A stretch of 64,000 nucleotides of DNA from Paracidovorax oryzae ATCC 19882 (GCF_000687165.1 NZ_JMKU01000006.1:186001-250000); one strand, 5' to 3'; numbered from the stretch's first letter, positions 1 through 12,983 are shown. The notes: generated by a model not told the origin, from the letters alone. Translations and numbers: made by a program.

Positions 1-5
1 CGCCC

Positions 6-11
6 TAGAAT
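6..11 (+). promoter_or_regulatory. Possible -10 element upstream of ppa
   Basis: TAGAAT stands about 75 bases before the ppa start. The same CCTAGAATG string recurs at 10186-10194 before the pseudouridine synthase start. Any -35 would lie outside the window, so this is a weak promoter guess. Confidence 0.3.
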
Positions 12-85
12 GCGCCACCTGCGGCCGCCCTGCGCGGCCGGCAAGTCGGCAGCGCATCCATCGCATTCCCACCACCATCCCAACC

Positions 86-622
86 ATGTCCCTCAACAAC
101 GTCACCCCTGGCAAGAAGCTTCCCGAAACCTTCAACGTGGTCATCGAGATTCCCGCGGAATCCGACCCGATCAAGTACGAAGTGGACAAGGAATCCGGCG
201 CGGTCTTCGTGGACCGCTTCCTGACCACGGCCATGTACTACCCCTGCAACTACGGCTACGTGCCCCAGACGCTGTCCGGTGACGGCGATCCGGTGGACGT
301 GCTGGTGATCACCCCGTACCCGCTGCACCCCGGCGTGGTCGTGCCCTGCCGCGCGCTCGGCATCCTGAAGATGGAAGACGAAGCCGGCGTGGACGGCAAG
401 GTGCTGGCCGTGCCCACCACCAAGATCCTCAAGATGTACGAAGGCTGGAAGACGGTGGACGACGTGAACCCCGTGCGCCTGAAGGCCATCAGCCACTTCT
501 TCGAGCACTACAAGGACCTGGAAGAGGGCAAGTGGGTGAAGGTGCTGGGCTGGGAAGGCGTCGAAGCCGCCCACAAGGAAATCACCGACGGTGTCGCCAG
601 CTACCAGAAGGCACAGGGCTGA
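86..622 (+). CDS. ppa: Inorganic pyrophosphatase (family I)
   Basis: This cytoplasmic enzyme hydrolyses pyrophosphate to two phosphates and so pulls biosynthetic reactions forward. The 178-residue product has the usual length of a bacterial soluble family I enzyme. It carries the signature DGDPVDV at residues 66-72, whose aspartates bind the catalytic metals, and the conserved [10 protein letters not shown] stretch at 51-60. The ATG at 86 gives the standard N-terminus ([10 protein letters not shown]). The gene stands alone, with a hairpin and T-run terminator about 55 bases downstream. Nothing is unusual. Confidence 0.97.
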   Translation: MSLNNVTPGKKLPETFNVVIEIPAESDPIKYEVDKESGAVFVDRFLTTAMYYPCNYGYVPQTLSGDGDPVDVLVITPYPLHPGVVVPCRALGILKMEDEAGVDGKVLAVPTTKILKMYEGWKTVDDVNPVRLKAISHFFEHYKDLEEGKWVKVLGWEGVEAAHKEITDGVASYQKAQG

Positions 623-677
623 TGCACCGGGGCGGAGGATGACCCCGCCCCTGCCGGCGCCCGTCCGGCACACCAGG

Positions 678-713
678 AAAAGCTTGCCGGCTGTGCGCCC
701 GCAGGCTTTTTTT
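678..713 (+). terminator. Rho-independent terminator of ppa
   Basis: AAAGCTTGC at 679-687 pairs with GCAGGCTTT at 701-709 (one G-T pair) across a 13-base loop, and the right arm runs into seven T residues. The position and strand fit the end of the ppa transcript. Confidence 0.75.
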
Positions 714-754
714 GCGCCCGCGGCGCTGCCATGGCACCGTATATTCAGGCGGGA

Positions 755-2179
755 ATGCACAACGACAACGATCATGAACGACGCGGTTCCGGCGCGCCTG
801 CCGCGATGTCTGCTGCCGCCGCACAGCAGGCCCTGGCCGCCGCGCAGGAACTGGCCCGGGACGGCACCCACTATCTGCGCAGCGTGACCGACATGGCCGA
901 GCGCTGCCCCGTGGTCACCCGGGATGCGATCTACACCGACAGCGGCATCAAGCTCGTGGAGAAGGGCACGCGCATCGACAGCCGCCTGTACGACCGGCTG
1001 GTGCGCCACACGCTGCGCGATCCCATCGACGGCCTGCTGGGCACCGAGCGCACCGTGGACGCGGCCGCCATCGAGGCGGCGGTGCTGCAGCAGTGCGGGG
1101 AAGGCTCCGATGGAGGCTGCAGGCTGGTGGAGTTGCTGTCGCGGGCGCATGGCGGGCCGGAGCCGCTGCTCGCGCCGCTGCGCGGCATGCTGCTGCCCGG
1201 GCCCATGGCCTTCAGGCTCACGGTGATGCGCGAGCAGCGGCCGGAGCTGTTCGCGCACAGCGTGCGCATGATGCTGCTGGCGATCCATCTTGCTTTGGGC
1301 AGCGGATGGGCCGCGCGCGAAACGGCCCTGCTGGCGGAGGCCGCGCTGCTGCACGACATCGGGGTGATGCACATGGACCCGATGTGGAACGACCCCGACC
1401 ACAAGGTCTCCGGCCCGGACCGCAAGCACCTCGTCGCCCATCCGATCACCGCCATGCTGCTGCTGCGTGCCCAGGGGGCCTATCCTGCATCGGTGGAGGC
1501 GGCCGTGCTGGAGCACCATGAACGCATGGACGGCACGGGCTATCCGCGCGGGCTGCGCGGGCCGGACATCTCGCCGATGGGGCGGATCCTGATGCTGTCG
1601 GAAGTGGCCGCCGCCTTCTTCGAGAAATACAGCGCGCTGGCGGCCCAGCGCCTGTCGCTGAGCCTGCGGCTCAACCACCGGAAATTCCCCGCCGATCTGT
1701 CCGCGCTGCTGCTGCCGCTGCTCGCCGATGGCGGGGGCTCCGCGGTGGCCGTGTCGCCGCCCCCGGAAGAGGCCGGCCGGATGCTGGACACGCTGGGCGG
1801 AGCATTCGACCGCTGGGCCTGGTTGCGCCCGCAATTGCCGCCCTCCGTGCTGGACCGTGGCAGCCGGCATCCTGCGGCCTTCGTCGAGCAGCGCCTGCAG
1901 GCGCTGCAGCAATCGCTGGTGGAGGCCGGCGGCCATCCGGGCCAGGAAGGCGAGATCCGGGAGCACCTTCAGGGCGATCCCCAGGGACTGGCGGAACTGG
2001 CGCTGGTGCGCGGCGAGGCGCTCTGGCAACTGGGCAGCATCGTGCATGCCACGCAGCGGCGCTGGCCGGAGCTGAGCGGGCAGGCCCCCGCCGATCCGGT
2101 GGACGCGGCGGTCGAGGCGGTCGCGCAGTGGTGCACGCACTGCGCGCTGCTGCTTTCCACCGCCTCACAACGGCCCTGA
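755..2179 (+). CDS. HD-GYP domain protein, probable c-di-GMP phosphodiesterase
   Basis: HD-GYP proteins hydrolyse the second messenger c-di-GMP. The metal-binding HDIG motif lies at about residues 200-203, and the diagnostic HHERMDGTGYP at 254-264 is complete, so the domain should be active. The N-terminal 150 residues hold no receiver or membrane segment I can name. The C-terminal 150 residues are helical and unassigned. The start is uncertain: in-frame ATGs lie at 731, 755 and 806. I chose 755 because GGCGGGA precedes it, and TATATT at 741-746 could be a -10. The gene could influence the c-di-GMP-responsive polysaccharide locus 12 kb downstream, but nothing in the sequence links them. Confidence 0.88.
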   Translation: MHNDNDHERRGSGAPAAMSAAAAQQALAAAQELARDGTHYLRSVTDMAERCPVVTRDAIYTDSGIKLVEKGTRIDSRLYDRLVRHTLRDPIDGLLGTERTVDAAAIEAAVLQQCGEGSDGGCRLVELLSRAHGGPEPLLAPLRGMLLPGPMAFRLTVMREQRPELFAHSVRMMLLAIHLALGSGWAARETALLAEAALLHDIGVMHMDPMWNDPDHKVSGPDRKHLVAHPITAMLLLRAQGAYPASVEAAVLEHHERMDGTGYPRGLRGPDISPMGRILMLSEVAAAFFEKYSALAAQRLSLSLRLNHRKFPADLSALLLPLLADGGGSAVAVSPPPEEAGRMLDTLGGAFDRWAWLRPQLPPSVLDRGSRHPAAFVEQRLQALQQSLVEAGGHPGQEGEIREHLQGDPQGLAELALVRGEALWQLGSIVHATQRRWPELSGQAPADPVDAAVEAVAQWCTHCALLLSTASQRP

Positions 2180-2260
2180 AGGCCCGCCTGCCTGCGGCGG
2201 CACGGCCTGCCATGCTGCGGCATGGAAAGGGCGACGGCCCTGCTGGTGCTTTGGTGTGAA

Positions 2261-2280
2261 TGCTGTATATTTGAACAGTA
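2261..2280 (+). promoter_or_regulatory. LexA (SOS) box of imuA-imuB-dnaE2
   Basis: TGCTGTATATTTGAACAGTA contains CTG-N10-CAG with an AT-rich centre and matches the classical LexA operator closely. TATATT at 2266-2271 inside it can serve as the -10, so bound LexA would block the promoter. The imuA ATG follows 15 bases downstream. Confidence 0.9.
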
Positions 2281-2294
2281 TTAAACAAGACGCC

Positions 2295-3155
2295 ATGGCT
2301 GCATCCGTCCCCCTCTCACCGCCGGTTTCGCCGGCCCTCTCCCGCCCGGCGGCGGGCGCGGCGTGGGTGGACGTGCCGGGCGTGTGGCGGGGCGATTCGC
2401 TGCGTCCTGTCGATGAAGCTCTCGGCGCACGCGTGCAGCCTTCGGGCCATCCGGCGCTCGATGCGCAACTGCCCGGGGGCGGCTGGCCGCGGGGCGCGAT
2501 GTCGGAAGTGCTGCTGGCGGGACAGGGCCGGCCCGAATGGCCGCTGCTGCTGCCGGCGCTGGCCGGTGCGGTGGCGCGGCCCGGGCAGGTGGTGCTGGTG
2601 GCCCCTCCGTTCGAACCTTTCGTGCCCGTGCTGCATGCGGCGGGCCTGCCGGCAGGGCGCCTGTGCTGGGTGGCACCCCCCGCGGATGGCCGCGATGCCG
2701 CGGCCGCCTGGGCCTGCGAGCAGGCGCTGCGCTGCCGGGACGTGCTGGCCGTGCTGGCCTGGCTGCCGGCCGCCCATCCCGACATGCTGAGGCGCCTGCA
2801 ACTGGCGGCGGCGCAGCGCGGCCCGCTGCTGTGGGTCTTCCGTCCCGAGTCCCGGCGGCTGCAGGCATCGCCCGCTCCGCTGCGGCTGTGGGTGCGGCCG
2901 GGGGAGGGCGAGGGCGCCTTGCAGGTGCACGTGCTCAAGCGGCGCGGCGCGCCGCTGCTGTCGCCGGTGGCCGTGCCTGCGCATGGCGCCGCCCTGGCGA
3001 CGGCCCTGACCGCCACGAGCGGTGCGAAACAGCGGCACCTGGCCGCCTGGCGGGAGGGGATGGCGGCGCGCACCGCGCCATCCCGCCTGCGGGCACGGGG
3101 CGAGCGACCGGAGGCCGGCCATGCACTGGATCGCACTGCCGTCCCTGCAGGCTGA
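2295..3155 (+). CDS. imuA: ImuA, SOS mutasome accessory protein
   Basis: ImuA is a RecA/SulA-like protein that works with ImuB and DnaE2 in damage-induced error-prone synthesis. The 286-residue product has the SulA/RecA-like core: a glycine-rich PGGGWPRGAMSEVL near residues 60-73, hydrophobic beta strands such as VVLVAP, and LLWVFRP near 190. A canonical P-loop is not obvious. I placed the start at the ATG 15 bases after the LexA box rather than at the upstream ATG at 2256, which would overlap the operator. Its 3' end overlaps imuB by 35 bases, as in other imuA-imuB-dnaE2 cassettes. Confidence 0.88.
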   Translation: MAASVPLSPPVSPALSRPAAGAAWVDVPGVWRGDSLRPVDEALGARVQPSGHPALDAQLPGGGWPRGAMSEVLLAGQGRPEWPLLLPALAGAVARPGQVVLVAPPFEPFVPVLHAAGLPAGRLCWVAPPADGRDAAAAWACEQALRCRDVLAVLAWLPAAHPDMLRRLQLAAAQRGPLLWVFRPESRRLQASPAPLRLWVRPGEGEGALQVHVLKRRGAPLLSPVAVPAHGAALATALTATSGAKQRHLAAWREGMAARTAPSRLRARGERPEAGHALDRTAVPAG

Positions 3156-4535
3156 GCTGCCACAGGGCATGCCCGCGGCGGCAGCCGGCTGGTGGGCGCT
3201 GCGCTTCACGCCGCGCGTGGCGCTGCTGGACGAGGCCGTGCTGCTGGAGGTGTCCTGCACCGAGCGGCTCTGGGGCGGCCGCGCCCATTTGCTGGCCCTG
3301 CTGAGGCAGGAACATGGGGCCTCTCCACCATCGGCTCCGCGCGGAGCGCCGGCCGGCAGGGGCCCTGGCCCTGGCGAAGCGCCCCCTTGTCCGGATGAGG
3401 TTCCCATGGCCCAGGCCCCCACGGCCCTGCAGGCCCTGGCCCTGCTGCGGCTGCAGGCGGAGGGCCGGCCGCTGCCGCGCCGCCTGCCGCATGGCCTGCC
3501 GCTCGCCACGCTCACCGCCCTGCGGCCGCATGCCGCCAACCTGGAGCGCATGGGGTGCCGCACCTGGGGCGCCGTGCGCGCGCTGCCGCGCGACGGCGCG
3601 GCCCGGCGGTTCGGCGCCGAGCCGCTGCGGGCCCTGGACCAGGCCTGGGGCGACGTACCCCATCCCCTGCCATGGCTGGAACTGCCCGAGCATTTCGAGC
3701 TGCCGGCCGAGCTGCCCGCGCCGGCCACGTCGGCCGAACAGCTGCTCTGGACCGCGAACCGCCTGCTGGGCGCGCTGCGCGACTGGCTGCAGGCACGCCA
3801 CCGGGGCGTGCTCGCGCTGGAGCTGTCGTGGCGCCACGACCTGCGCCGTCTCGACGGCAAGGTGCTTCCACCGGGCGACCACCTGGCGGTGCGCACGGCC
3901 GAGGCCACGCAGGACCTCGGCCACCTGCGCCGCCTGCTGGCCGAACACCTGGCGCGCCGCCCCCTGGCGGCCCCGGTGAATCGCCTCGTGCTGCGCGCGG
4001 CCGATACGGCGGCCCTGCCGCAGGCCAGCGAAAGCCTGCTGCCGCCGGGCACCGAGGAAGGCGGGGAAGGCGAGGGCTGGCACCAGTGGGTGGAGCGGAT
4101 GTCCGCCCGCTGGGGGGCCGGGCAGGTGCGCGTGCCCGTGCTGCAGGCCGACCACCGGCCCGAGCGCATGCAGCGGTGGGAGGCCGCCGCGCAGCGCCTG
4201 CCGGGGCAGTCGGTGGACCGCCGCCGGGGTGCGGCCCCGGCGGTCGCACCGGGCGAGGCCGCGGGCACGTCCGCCGACGCCGCCTTCTGGCCGGGCTGGC
4301 TGGTACATCCGCCCCGGCCCCTGGCCCTGCAGGGCGACCGTCCCTGCCTGCAGGGGCCGCTGCGCCTGCTGGCCGGGCCGCACCGGTTCGAAGGCGGCTG
4401 GTGGGAGGGCTGCACGGAACGGCGGGATTATTTCGTGGCATCGAATGCCGCCGTGGGTACGGTCTGGATCTACCGGCAATGGCAGGGAGGCGGCGCGAAC
4501 GGGCACCTGCAATGGTTCTGGCACGGGGTGTATGC

Positions 4536-4539
<4 letters not shown>
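3121..4539 (+). CDS. imuB: ImuB, Y-family polymerase-like mutasome hub
   Basis: ImuB resembles a Y-family DNA polymerase but is catalytically inactive in known cases; it bridges DnaE2 to the beta clamp. The 472-residue product starts MHWIALPSLQ, where true Y-family enzymes carry the DxD-type catalytic acid, which is absent here as expected. A GGAGG ribosome binding site precedes the ATG at 3121, and the longer frame from 3022 would run deep into imuA. The middle holds the helix-hairpin-helix-like region (LERMGCRTWGAVRALP), and the C-terminal 60 residues end in the conserved RRDYFVA...VWIYRQ segment of this family. The stop overlaps the dnaE2 start. Confidence 0.92.
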
Positions 4540-7766
<3,227 letters not shown>

Positions 7767-7784
7767 GGCGGAACCCTCCGGCCT

Positions 7785-10046
7785 TCAGCGCGCTGCCGAC
7801 GCTGCAGGCCGGGCAGGGGCCGACGCCGGGGGCCGGGGCGCCGCCCCGGCCTTGCCGGCCTTCACGTTGCGGTCGGCATGGGCGAGCAGGGTGGCGCAGT
7901 TCTCGTCGTCCTCCGCGGCCGGCACGGTGACCGGCACGAGGGCCAGCGCCACCGGGGCCACGGCCGCTGCGGCGACGGTGGCACCCGCGCGCAGCAGCAG
8001 CGGGCCGGCTTCCACGCCGACCTTCGGGTCCGCGAACGTGCCGCGCACGTAGAGCGGCGTGCGCAGCGAGAAGAACTTCCACTTCAGCGACTCGGGCTTG
8101 ATGTAGATGTCCATGTATTCGCGGCCCAGGTCGAGCGTGCCCATGGCCTCGACCACGGCCTCTTCGGTGTTGAGCTTCACGGAGCGGGTCTGCGCGATGC
8201 CATCCTTGATGCCGAAATCCGCCACGGCGCAGCGCAGCTGCACTTCCTTGTTCTCGCCGAAGAGCTTGGCCACCACGACACTGCCCACGTTGAGTGCCGC
8301 CAGGTCGAGCATCTGCTTGCTGAAGCGGCCGTCGCGGATATAGACGCGCGCCTCGCCGTTGCTGGTGCCCAGCATCTTCGCGATCGAGTTGCCCGTGCCG
8401 TTCACCGCCATGGCGCCGTCGAGCCGGCCGAAGCTCTTTTCCATCAGCTCGACCTTGGGGAAGAGGGCCGACAGGCGCAGCCCGTCCACGCTGCCGCGCA
8501 GCTGGGCCTTGAGCGGGCCATCGCGGCCGTCGAGCACCACGTTGGAGTCGATCTTGCCCTGCGCCACGCCGAAGCGCAGGGGCGAGAGCGTGAGCTGCGC
8601 GTTGTCCATGCGGGCATGCACGTCCAGGTTCTCGATGGGCAGGCTTTCGTCGCGCACGATGCGCTCGCCCTTGAACGTGAGATCCAGGTCCATGGCGTTC
8701 CACCGGTCGGTGGCAAACGAGGCGTCGGGCAGCACCTTGCCCGCGCGCTTCGACGTGCCTTTCTCCTGCGGACGCTCGCCGGAGGGCGCCCCGACCACGG
8801 GCCCCAGGTCGGCCAGGCGCAGTTGCCGCGACGCCATCTCGCCCTTGAGGCGCGGGCGCGGCTGGCCGGAGGTATAGGTGAGCTGGCCGCGCAGGTCGCT
8901 CTGGCCCACCGTGCCGGTGAAGTCGCGGTAATCCCACACCGCGCGGCCGGGCTCCAGGCTGCCGACCAGGTGGCCCTTGGTGCGGAAGGGCGGCGTGTTC
9001 GGCAGCACGATGCCGGTGAGCGGATACAGGTCGGCCATGCTCTCGGCCTGCAGCAGCACCTGCAGGTCCATGCCGGCGAGCGCCAGCGGATTGGCCAGCG
9101 TGCCCTCCACCTCGGCCCGCACCGTGCCGGCCCGTGCCTTGAACTGCAGGGGGTACTGCACGTCCTGCTGCCGCAGCGACAGTGCATTGCCCGCCTGGCC
9201 GCTGCCTTCGATGCGCGCCTTGGCATAGCGCCCGCGCACGTCGAAGCGCACTCCATAGGGGCCGGGCCGGCTCTGGGTCGCCAGGTGCGCGACGAAGGCC
9301 AGGTCCTTCTGCGCATCCGACAGCGCCAGCCGGCCATCGTTGACCACCAGCCGGGCCACGTTCACCGTCCAGGGGTTGGGGCTGGCGCTGCCGTCGGGAG
9401 CAGGGCGGTCGAACGTCCAGTTGTTGCTGCCGTCGGCACGGCGGGCCAGCGCCACGTCGGGCGTCTGGATGGACAGCGTACCGATGGACACGTGCCGCAC
9501 CAGCAGCGGCAGCAGCTTGAGAGAGGCCGTGGCACGGCCCACCGTGGCCATGGATGGAGGCACGGGCCCGGACCCGGCGGCCCGGGTGGCCTCGGGAGCG
9601 CTGGCTGCCGACGCCGGCGCCGATGCAGGCGCAGAAGCCGCGGCGGCGCGGCGTTCCACCACCCGGGCGTCGGCATTGTCCGCATCCATGCCCACTGCGC
9701 CGTAGCGCCCGAAGTCCGCACGGTTGCCCAGCACCATGCGATCGGCCTGCACGGTGAGGCCGGGCACCCAGCGTCGCCAGCCGGTTTCCATGTCCGCCGG
9801 CTGCGGCCAGTGCCAGCGGGCCGTGAGGTCGCCCTCGATCGCGAAATGCCGCCCGGTCGCTGCGCTCACGCGTTCGTTGATCCAGGGGCGGGCGCGGTTC
9901 CAGTCGAAGGTCAGCAGGATCGCGAGGGCGATCAGCGCCAGGGCGACCAGGGCGGCCAGCAGGCCCAGCAGCCAGTTCAGGGCGCGCCCGCGCTGCCGGC
10001 GTGCCGCACGGAAACGGTGGGAGGGGAGCGGAATGGAAGGGCGCAT
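7785..10046 (-). CDS. AsmA family protein
   Basis: AsmA-like proteins are inner-membrane-anchored, largely periplasmic proteins tied to outer-membrane lipid transport and assembly. The 753-residue product has a short basic N-terminus, one transmembrane helix at about residues 24-48, then the AsmA N-terminal pattern (FDWNRARPWINERVSAATGRHFAIEGDL). The C-terminal AsmA-like repeat ends GTFADPKVGVEAGPLLLRAG, followed by an Ala/Pro-rich tail. An Ala/Ser/Pro linker near 135-165 is low complexity. The start at 10046 puts the membrane anchor close to the N-terminus. The gene is convergent with dnaE2. Confidence 0.85.
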   Translation of the reverse strand: MRPSIPLPSHRFRAARRQRGRALNWLLGLLAALVALALIALAILLTFDWNRARPWINERVSAATGRHFAIEGDLTARWHWPQPADMETGWRRWVPGLTVQADRMVLGNRADFGRYGAVGMDADNADARVVERRAAAASAPASAPASAASAPEATRAAGSGPVPPSMATVGRATASLKLLPLLVRHVSIGTLSIQTPDVALARRADGSNNWTFDRPAPDGSASPNPWTVNVARLVVNDGRLALSDAQKDLAFVAHLATQSRPGPYGVRFDVRGRYAKARIEGSGQAGNALSLRQQDVQYPLQFKARAGTVRAEVEGTLANPLALAGMDLQVLLQAESMADLYPLTGIVLPNTPPFRTKGHLVGSLEPGRAVWDYRDFTGTVGQSDLRGQLTYTSGQPRPRLKGEMASRQLRLADLGPVVGAPSGERPQEKGTSKRAGKVLPDASFATDRWNAMDLDLTFKGERIVRDESLPIENLDVHARMDNAQLTLSPLRFGVAQGKIDSNVVLDGRDGPLKAQLRGSVDGLRLSALFPKVELMEKSFGRLDGAMAVNGTGNSIAKMLGTSNGEARVYIRDGRFSKQMLDLAALNVGSVVVAKLFGENKEVQLRCAVADFGIKDGIAQTRSVKLNTEEAVVEAMGTLDLGREYMDIYIKPESLKWKFFSLRTPLYVRGTFADPKVGVEAGPLLLRAGATVAAAAVAPVALALVPVTVPAAEDDENCATLLAHADRNVKAGKAGAAPRPPASAPARPAASAAR

Positions 10047-10201
10047 GGGATGGAGACGGAGCGTGGATAGGAAAGGCGCAAGCCTGCGTCCGATCCTAGT
10101 GTGCGCCGGGCCGCCCCGGCGACGGCAGGCATCCCATGTGCCACGGGCCCTTGTCCTACACGGAGGCGGCAGAAGGCGGGCCGTGCCTAGAATGCGCGCC
10201 C

Positions 10202-11122
10202 ATGCACAACTCCCACGATCCACGCGTCCTGCCGGTGCGCGAGGGCGTCAGCCCCAGTTGCGTGGTCACGCCCAGCCAGGGCGGCGGCCTGCTGATCGAC
10301 TTCCTGGCCGAGCGGCTGCCCGTGGTCGGCCGGGCGGAATGGCTGCTGCGCATGGAGCGCGGCGAAGTGGTGGACGAGCACGCGAGCCCGGTCACCGCAG
10401 GCCGCCCGTTCGTTCCGGGCCTGCGCATCTATTACTACCGGGAGCTGCCGAGCGAGGCGGTCATCCCCTTCGAGGAAGCGGTGCTCTACCAGGACGAGCA
10501 CCTGGTGGTGGCCGACAAGCCGCACTTTCTGCCCGTGGTACCCACCGGGCGCTACCTTCAGCACACGCTGCTGGTGCGGCTCAAGCGCCGCCTGGGCCTG
10601 GACGAGCTGTCGCCCGTGCACCGGATCGACCGCGACACGGCGGGGCTGGTGCTGTTTTCGGTGCAGCGCACCACGCGGGGCCGCTACCAGGCGCTGTTCC
10701 GCGACCGGGCGGTGGACAAGACCTACGAGGCCGTCGCGCCCTGGCGGGCCGACGTGGCCTTCCCCCGGGAGCGGGCCAGCCGGATCGAGGAAAGCCCGCA
10801 GTTCTTCCGCATGCACGAGGTACCGGGCGAGGCCAACAGTCTCACCCGCATGGAGGTGCTGGACGTGGACGGCGCCTGGGCCCGCTACCGCCTGTCCCCG
10901 GTGACGGGGCGGCGCCACCAGCTACGGGTCCACATGGCGGCCCTGGGCCTGCCGCTGCGGGGCGACGCCTTCTATCCGGAAGTGAACGATCCGCCGGAGG
11001 GCGATTTCTCGCGGCCGCTGCAACTGCTGGCGCGGGCGATCGCCTTCACCGATCCGGTCACGGGCCGGGAGCGCCGGTTCGAAAGCGGCCGGCAACTGGA
11101 CTGGCCGATCCGCACGGAATGA
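10202..11122 (+). CDS. RluA-family 23S rRNA/tRNA pseudouridine synthase
   Basis: This enzyme isomerises uridine to pseudouridine in structured RNA. The 306-residue protein carries the catalytic RluA motif HRIDRDTAGLVLF, whose second Asp is the nucleophile, and the C-terminal RRHQLRVHMAALGLPLRGDAFY typical of the family. The ATG at 10202 is preferred to 10136, since a TAGAAT -10-like element sits at 10188-10193. Which uridine it modifies cannot be told from the sequence. It is convergent with the EamA transporter gene. Confidence 0.92.
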   Translation: MHNSHDPRVLPVREGVSPSCVVTPSQGGGLLIDFLAERLPVVGRAEWLLRMERGEVVDEHASPVTAGRPFVPGLRIYYYRELPSEAVIPFEEAVLYQDEHLVVADKPHFLPVVPTGRYLQHTLLVRLKRRLGLDELSPVHRIDRDTAGLVLFSVQRTTRGRYQALFRDRAVDKTYEAVAPWRADVAFPRERASRIEESPQFFRMHEVPGEANSLTRMEVLDVDGAWARYRLSPVTGRRHQLRVHMAALGLPLRGDAFYPEVNDPPEGDFSRPLQLLARAIAFTDPVTGRERRFESGRQLDWPIRTE

Positions 11123-11143
11123 AAAAGGGCCACTGCGGCGTGC

Positions 11144-12205
11144 TCAATGCGCGTGGCGGTGGTGGATGTCCGGGTAGTGAGGATGCCGGTGCGTCATCGC
11201 CTCGTGGCGGTGGGCATGGACATGGGGCTCGGTCCCGTCCCATTCCGGACCGTGGTCGTGCCGGTGGTGTTCATCGTGCACGTGCCCGTGCGCATGCTCC
11301 AGGGCCTCGTGCGTGTGCTCATGCTCGTGCCGTTCTCCGAGGTGCAGCCAGACGCCGGCAGCCATGAGCAGGGCCGCGGGCCAGAAGAGCGCGGGAGGGA
11401 CTTCCGGCCACAGGGCCAGCGACAGGAGCACTCCGAAGAAAGGCCCGGTCGAGAAATAGGCGCCGGTCCGCGCGGTACCGAGGGTCCTCAGGGCGACCAC
11501 GAACAGGGTGAGGCTGAGCCCGTAGCCGAGCAGGCCGACGGCCAGGCAGGCGGCCACGGACGCCCACGACGGCCATTGCGCTCCCAGGGTCAGTGCCAGA
11601 GCCGTATTGCAGGCCCCGGCGAACAGTCCCTTGGAGCAGGCGATCGCCATGGCATCGCCCGAGGACACCTGCCGGGTCAGGTTGTTATCCACGCCCCAGC
11701 ACAGGCATGCAGCCACGATGAGAAGGGCATGGAGCAGCGACGAGGAGCCTCCCGGCGCCCAAGACAGCAGCACGCCGCCCAGCACCATCGCGGCCATTCC
11801 CAGCACGACCCGGCGCTCGGCGTTCTCCCGGAAGACGATCCATGCCAGCAGGGCGGTGAACACGCCTTCGAGGTTGAGCAGGAGCGAGGCCGCAGTGCCC
11901 GAGGTGCCGGCCAGTCCTCCCATGAGCAATGCCGGGCCCAGCATTCCGCCGAAGACAACGGCGCCGGCCAGCCAGGGCAGATCCCCGCGGGCGATTCCCG
12001 CCGTATCGCCCGGAGCATGGCGGGCCTGCCGGCCCATGGTCCGCCGCGCCAGGAGCAGCGCACCCAGCCCCAGTCCACTGCCGAGGTAGAGCAGTCCGGC
12101 CAAGAGCAGGGGCGGTACATCGCCGGCCAGCAGCTTCGCGAACGGCGTGCTGGCTCCGAACAGCACGGCGGCGGCCAGGGCGGGCGAGGCGGCGCGCAGG
12201 GACAT
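11144..12205 (-). CDS. EamA/DMT-family transporter with histidine-rich C-terminal tail
   Basis: The 353-residue product has about ten hydrophobic helices in the EamA (drug/metabolite transporter) two-repeat pattern, so it is an inner-membrane permease. The last 61 or so residues are extraordinary: about 23 are histidine, in runs such as HEHEHTHE and HDEHHRHDH. Such tails bind Zn, Ni, Co or Cu, which makes metal export or metal sensing a reasonable inference, although the core family usually moves organic metabolites. The gene starts 25 bases after the aldolase stop and is probably co-transcribed with it. Confidence 0.85.
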   Translation of the reverse strand: MSLRAASPALAAAVLFGASTPFAKLLAGDVPPLLLAGLLYLGSGLGLGALLLARRTMGRQARHAPGDTAGIARGDLPWLAGAVVFGGMLGPALLMGGLAGTSGTAASLLLNLEGVFTALLAWIVFRENAERRVVLGMAAMVLGGVLLSWAPGGSSSLLHALLIVAACLCWGVDNNLTRQVSSGDAMAIACSKGLFAGACNTALALTLGAQWPSWASVAACLAVGLLGYGLSLTLFVVALRTLGTARTGAYFSTGPFFGVLLSLALWPEVPPALFWPAALLMAAGVWLHLGERHEHEHTHEALEHAHGHVHDEHHRHDHGPEWDGTEPHVHAHRHEAMTHRHPHYPDIHHRHAH

Positions 12206-12230
12206 GGCCGGGGTTCCGGATCGCGGTGCC

Positions 12231-12983
12231 TCAGGACTTCGGCCCGGCAGCCGCGGGCAGCGTGCGCCGCAGCGCCTCGAAGAAAAGTTCCGACTGCAGC
12301 CGCTCGCCCAGCGTCTGCCGCGCCACCTCGGCGGCCAGCGACGGCGCGACCGGGCGCAGCGGACTGCGCGTGGAGCGGGCGAGCACCTCGGCCTGGCAGG
12401 CCCGCTCCAGGTAATAGAGGTCGTCGTAGGCATGGTCGATGCGCGCGCCGCACACCACCACGCCGTGGTTGCCGAGGAAGCCGACGTCGCAGCCACCCAT
12501 GGCCGCCGCGATGCGCCGGCCCTCGGACGCATCCAGGGCCAGCCCGTTGTACTGCCGGTCGATCGCCACGCGGCCATGGAAGCGCATCGCGTTCTGCGAC
12601 AGCGCGGTGTCCAGGCCCCCGCAGCCGGTCAGCGTCAGGGCCGTGGCGAAGGGCATGTGCGTGTGCAGCACGCAGGCATGCCGGCCCACCTGGTGCAGGG
12701 CCGCGTGGATGAACATCGCCGTCGGTTCGACCGCATGCCTTCCGGCAAGGACCGCGCCCTGCGCGTCCACGAGCACGATGTCGTCCTCGAACACCTCGCT
12801 CCACATCAGGCCCCGGGGGTTGAGCAGGAAGCGGCCGGAGCCGTCGGGCAGTTCCACGCTGAAGTGGTTGCAGACGCCTTCACCCAGGCCATGGTGGGCA
12901 GCGGCGCGCAGGGCCAGCGCGAGATCCTGGCGAAGCCGGAGCACGCCGGGAGAGTGGAAATCGGATGCGGTCATGGAGGTCAT
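12231..12983 (-). CDS. Class II aldolase/adducin family protein
   Basis: Class II aldolases of the fuculose-phosphate/ribulose-phosphate 4-epimerase type use a zinc ion held by histidines. Here LHTHMPFATAL carries two of the histidines and GNHGVVVCG fits the family's second motif. The 250-residue length is usual. Many relatives are annotated only as aldolase/adducin-like and the substrate cannot be assigned. ATGs at 12995, 12983 and 12974 are possible starts and none has a strong ribosome site. It begins a two-gene unit with the EamA transporter and diverges from wecB. Confidence 0.85.
   Translation of the reverse strand: MTSMTASDFHSPGVLRLRQDLALALRAAAHHGLGEGVCNHFSVELPDGSGRFLLNPRGLMWSEVFEDDIVLVDAQGAVLAGRHAVEPTAMFIHAALHQVGRHACVLHTHMPFATALTLTGCGGLDTALSQNAMRFHGRVAIDRQYNGLALDASEGRRIAAAMGGCDVGFLGNHGVVVCGARIDHAYDDLYYLERACQAEVLARSTRSPLRPVAPSLAAEVARQTLGERLQSELFFEALRRTLPAAAGPKS

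Noticed and set aside
5-2140. A 711-codon open frame on the minus strand opposite ppa and the HD-GYP gene
   Set aside because: It lies antisense to two well-supported genes, has no ribosome site or recognisable domain, and is the kind of shadow frame expected in high-GC coding DNA. The same applies to the long frames opposite dnaE2, the polysaccharide operon and the ABC importer.
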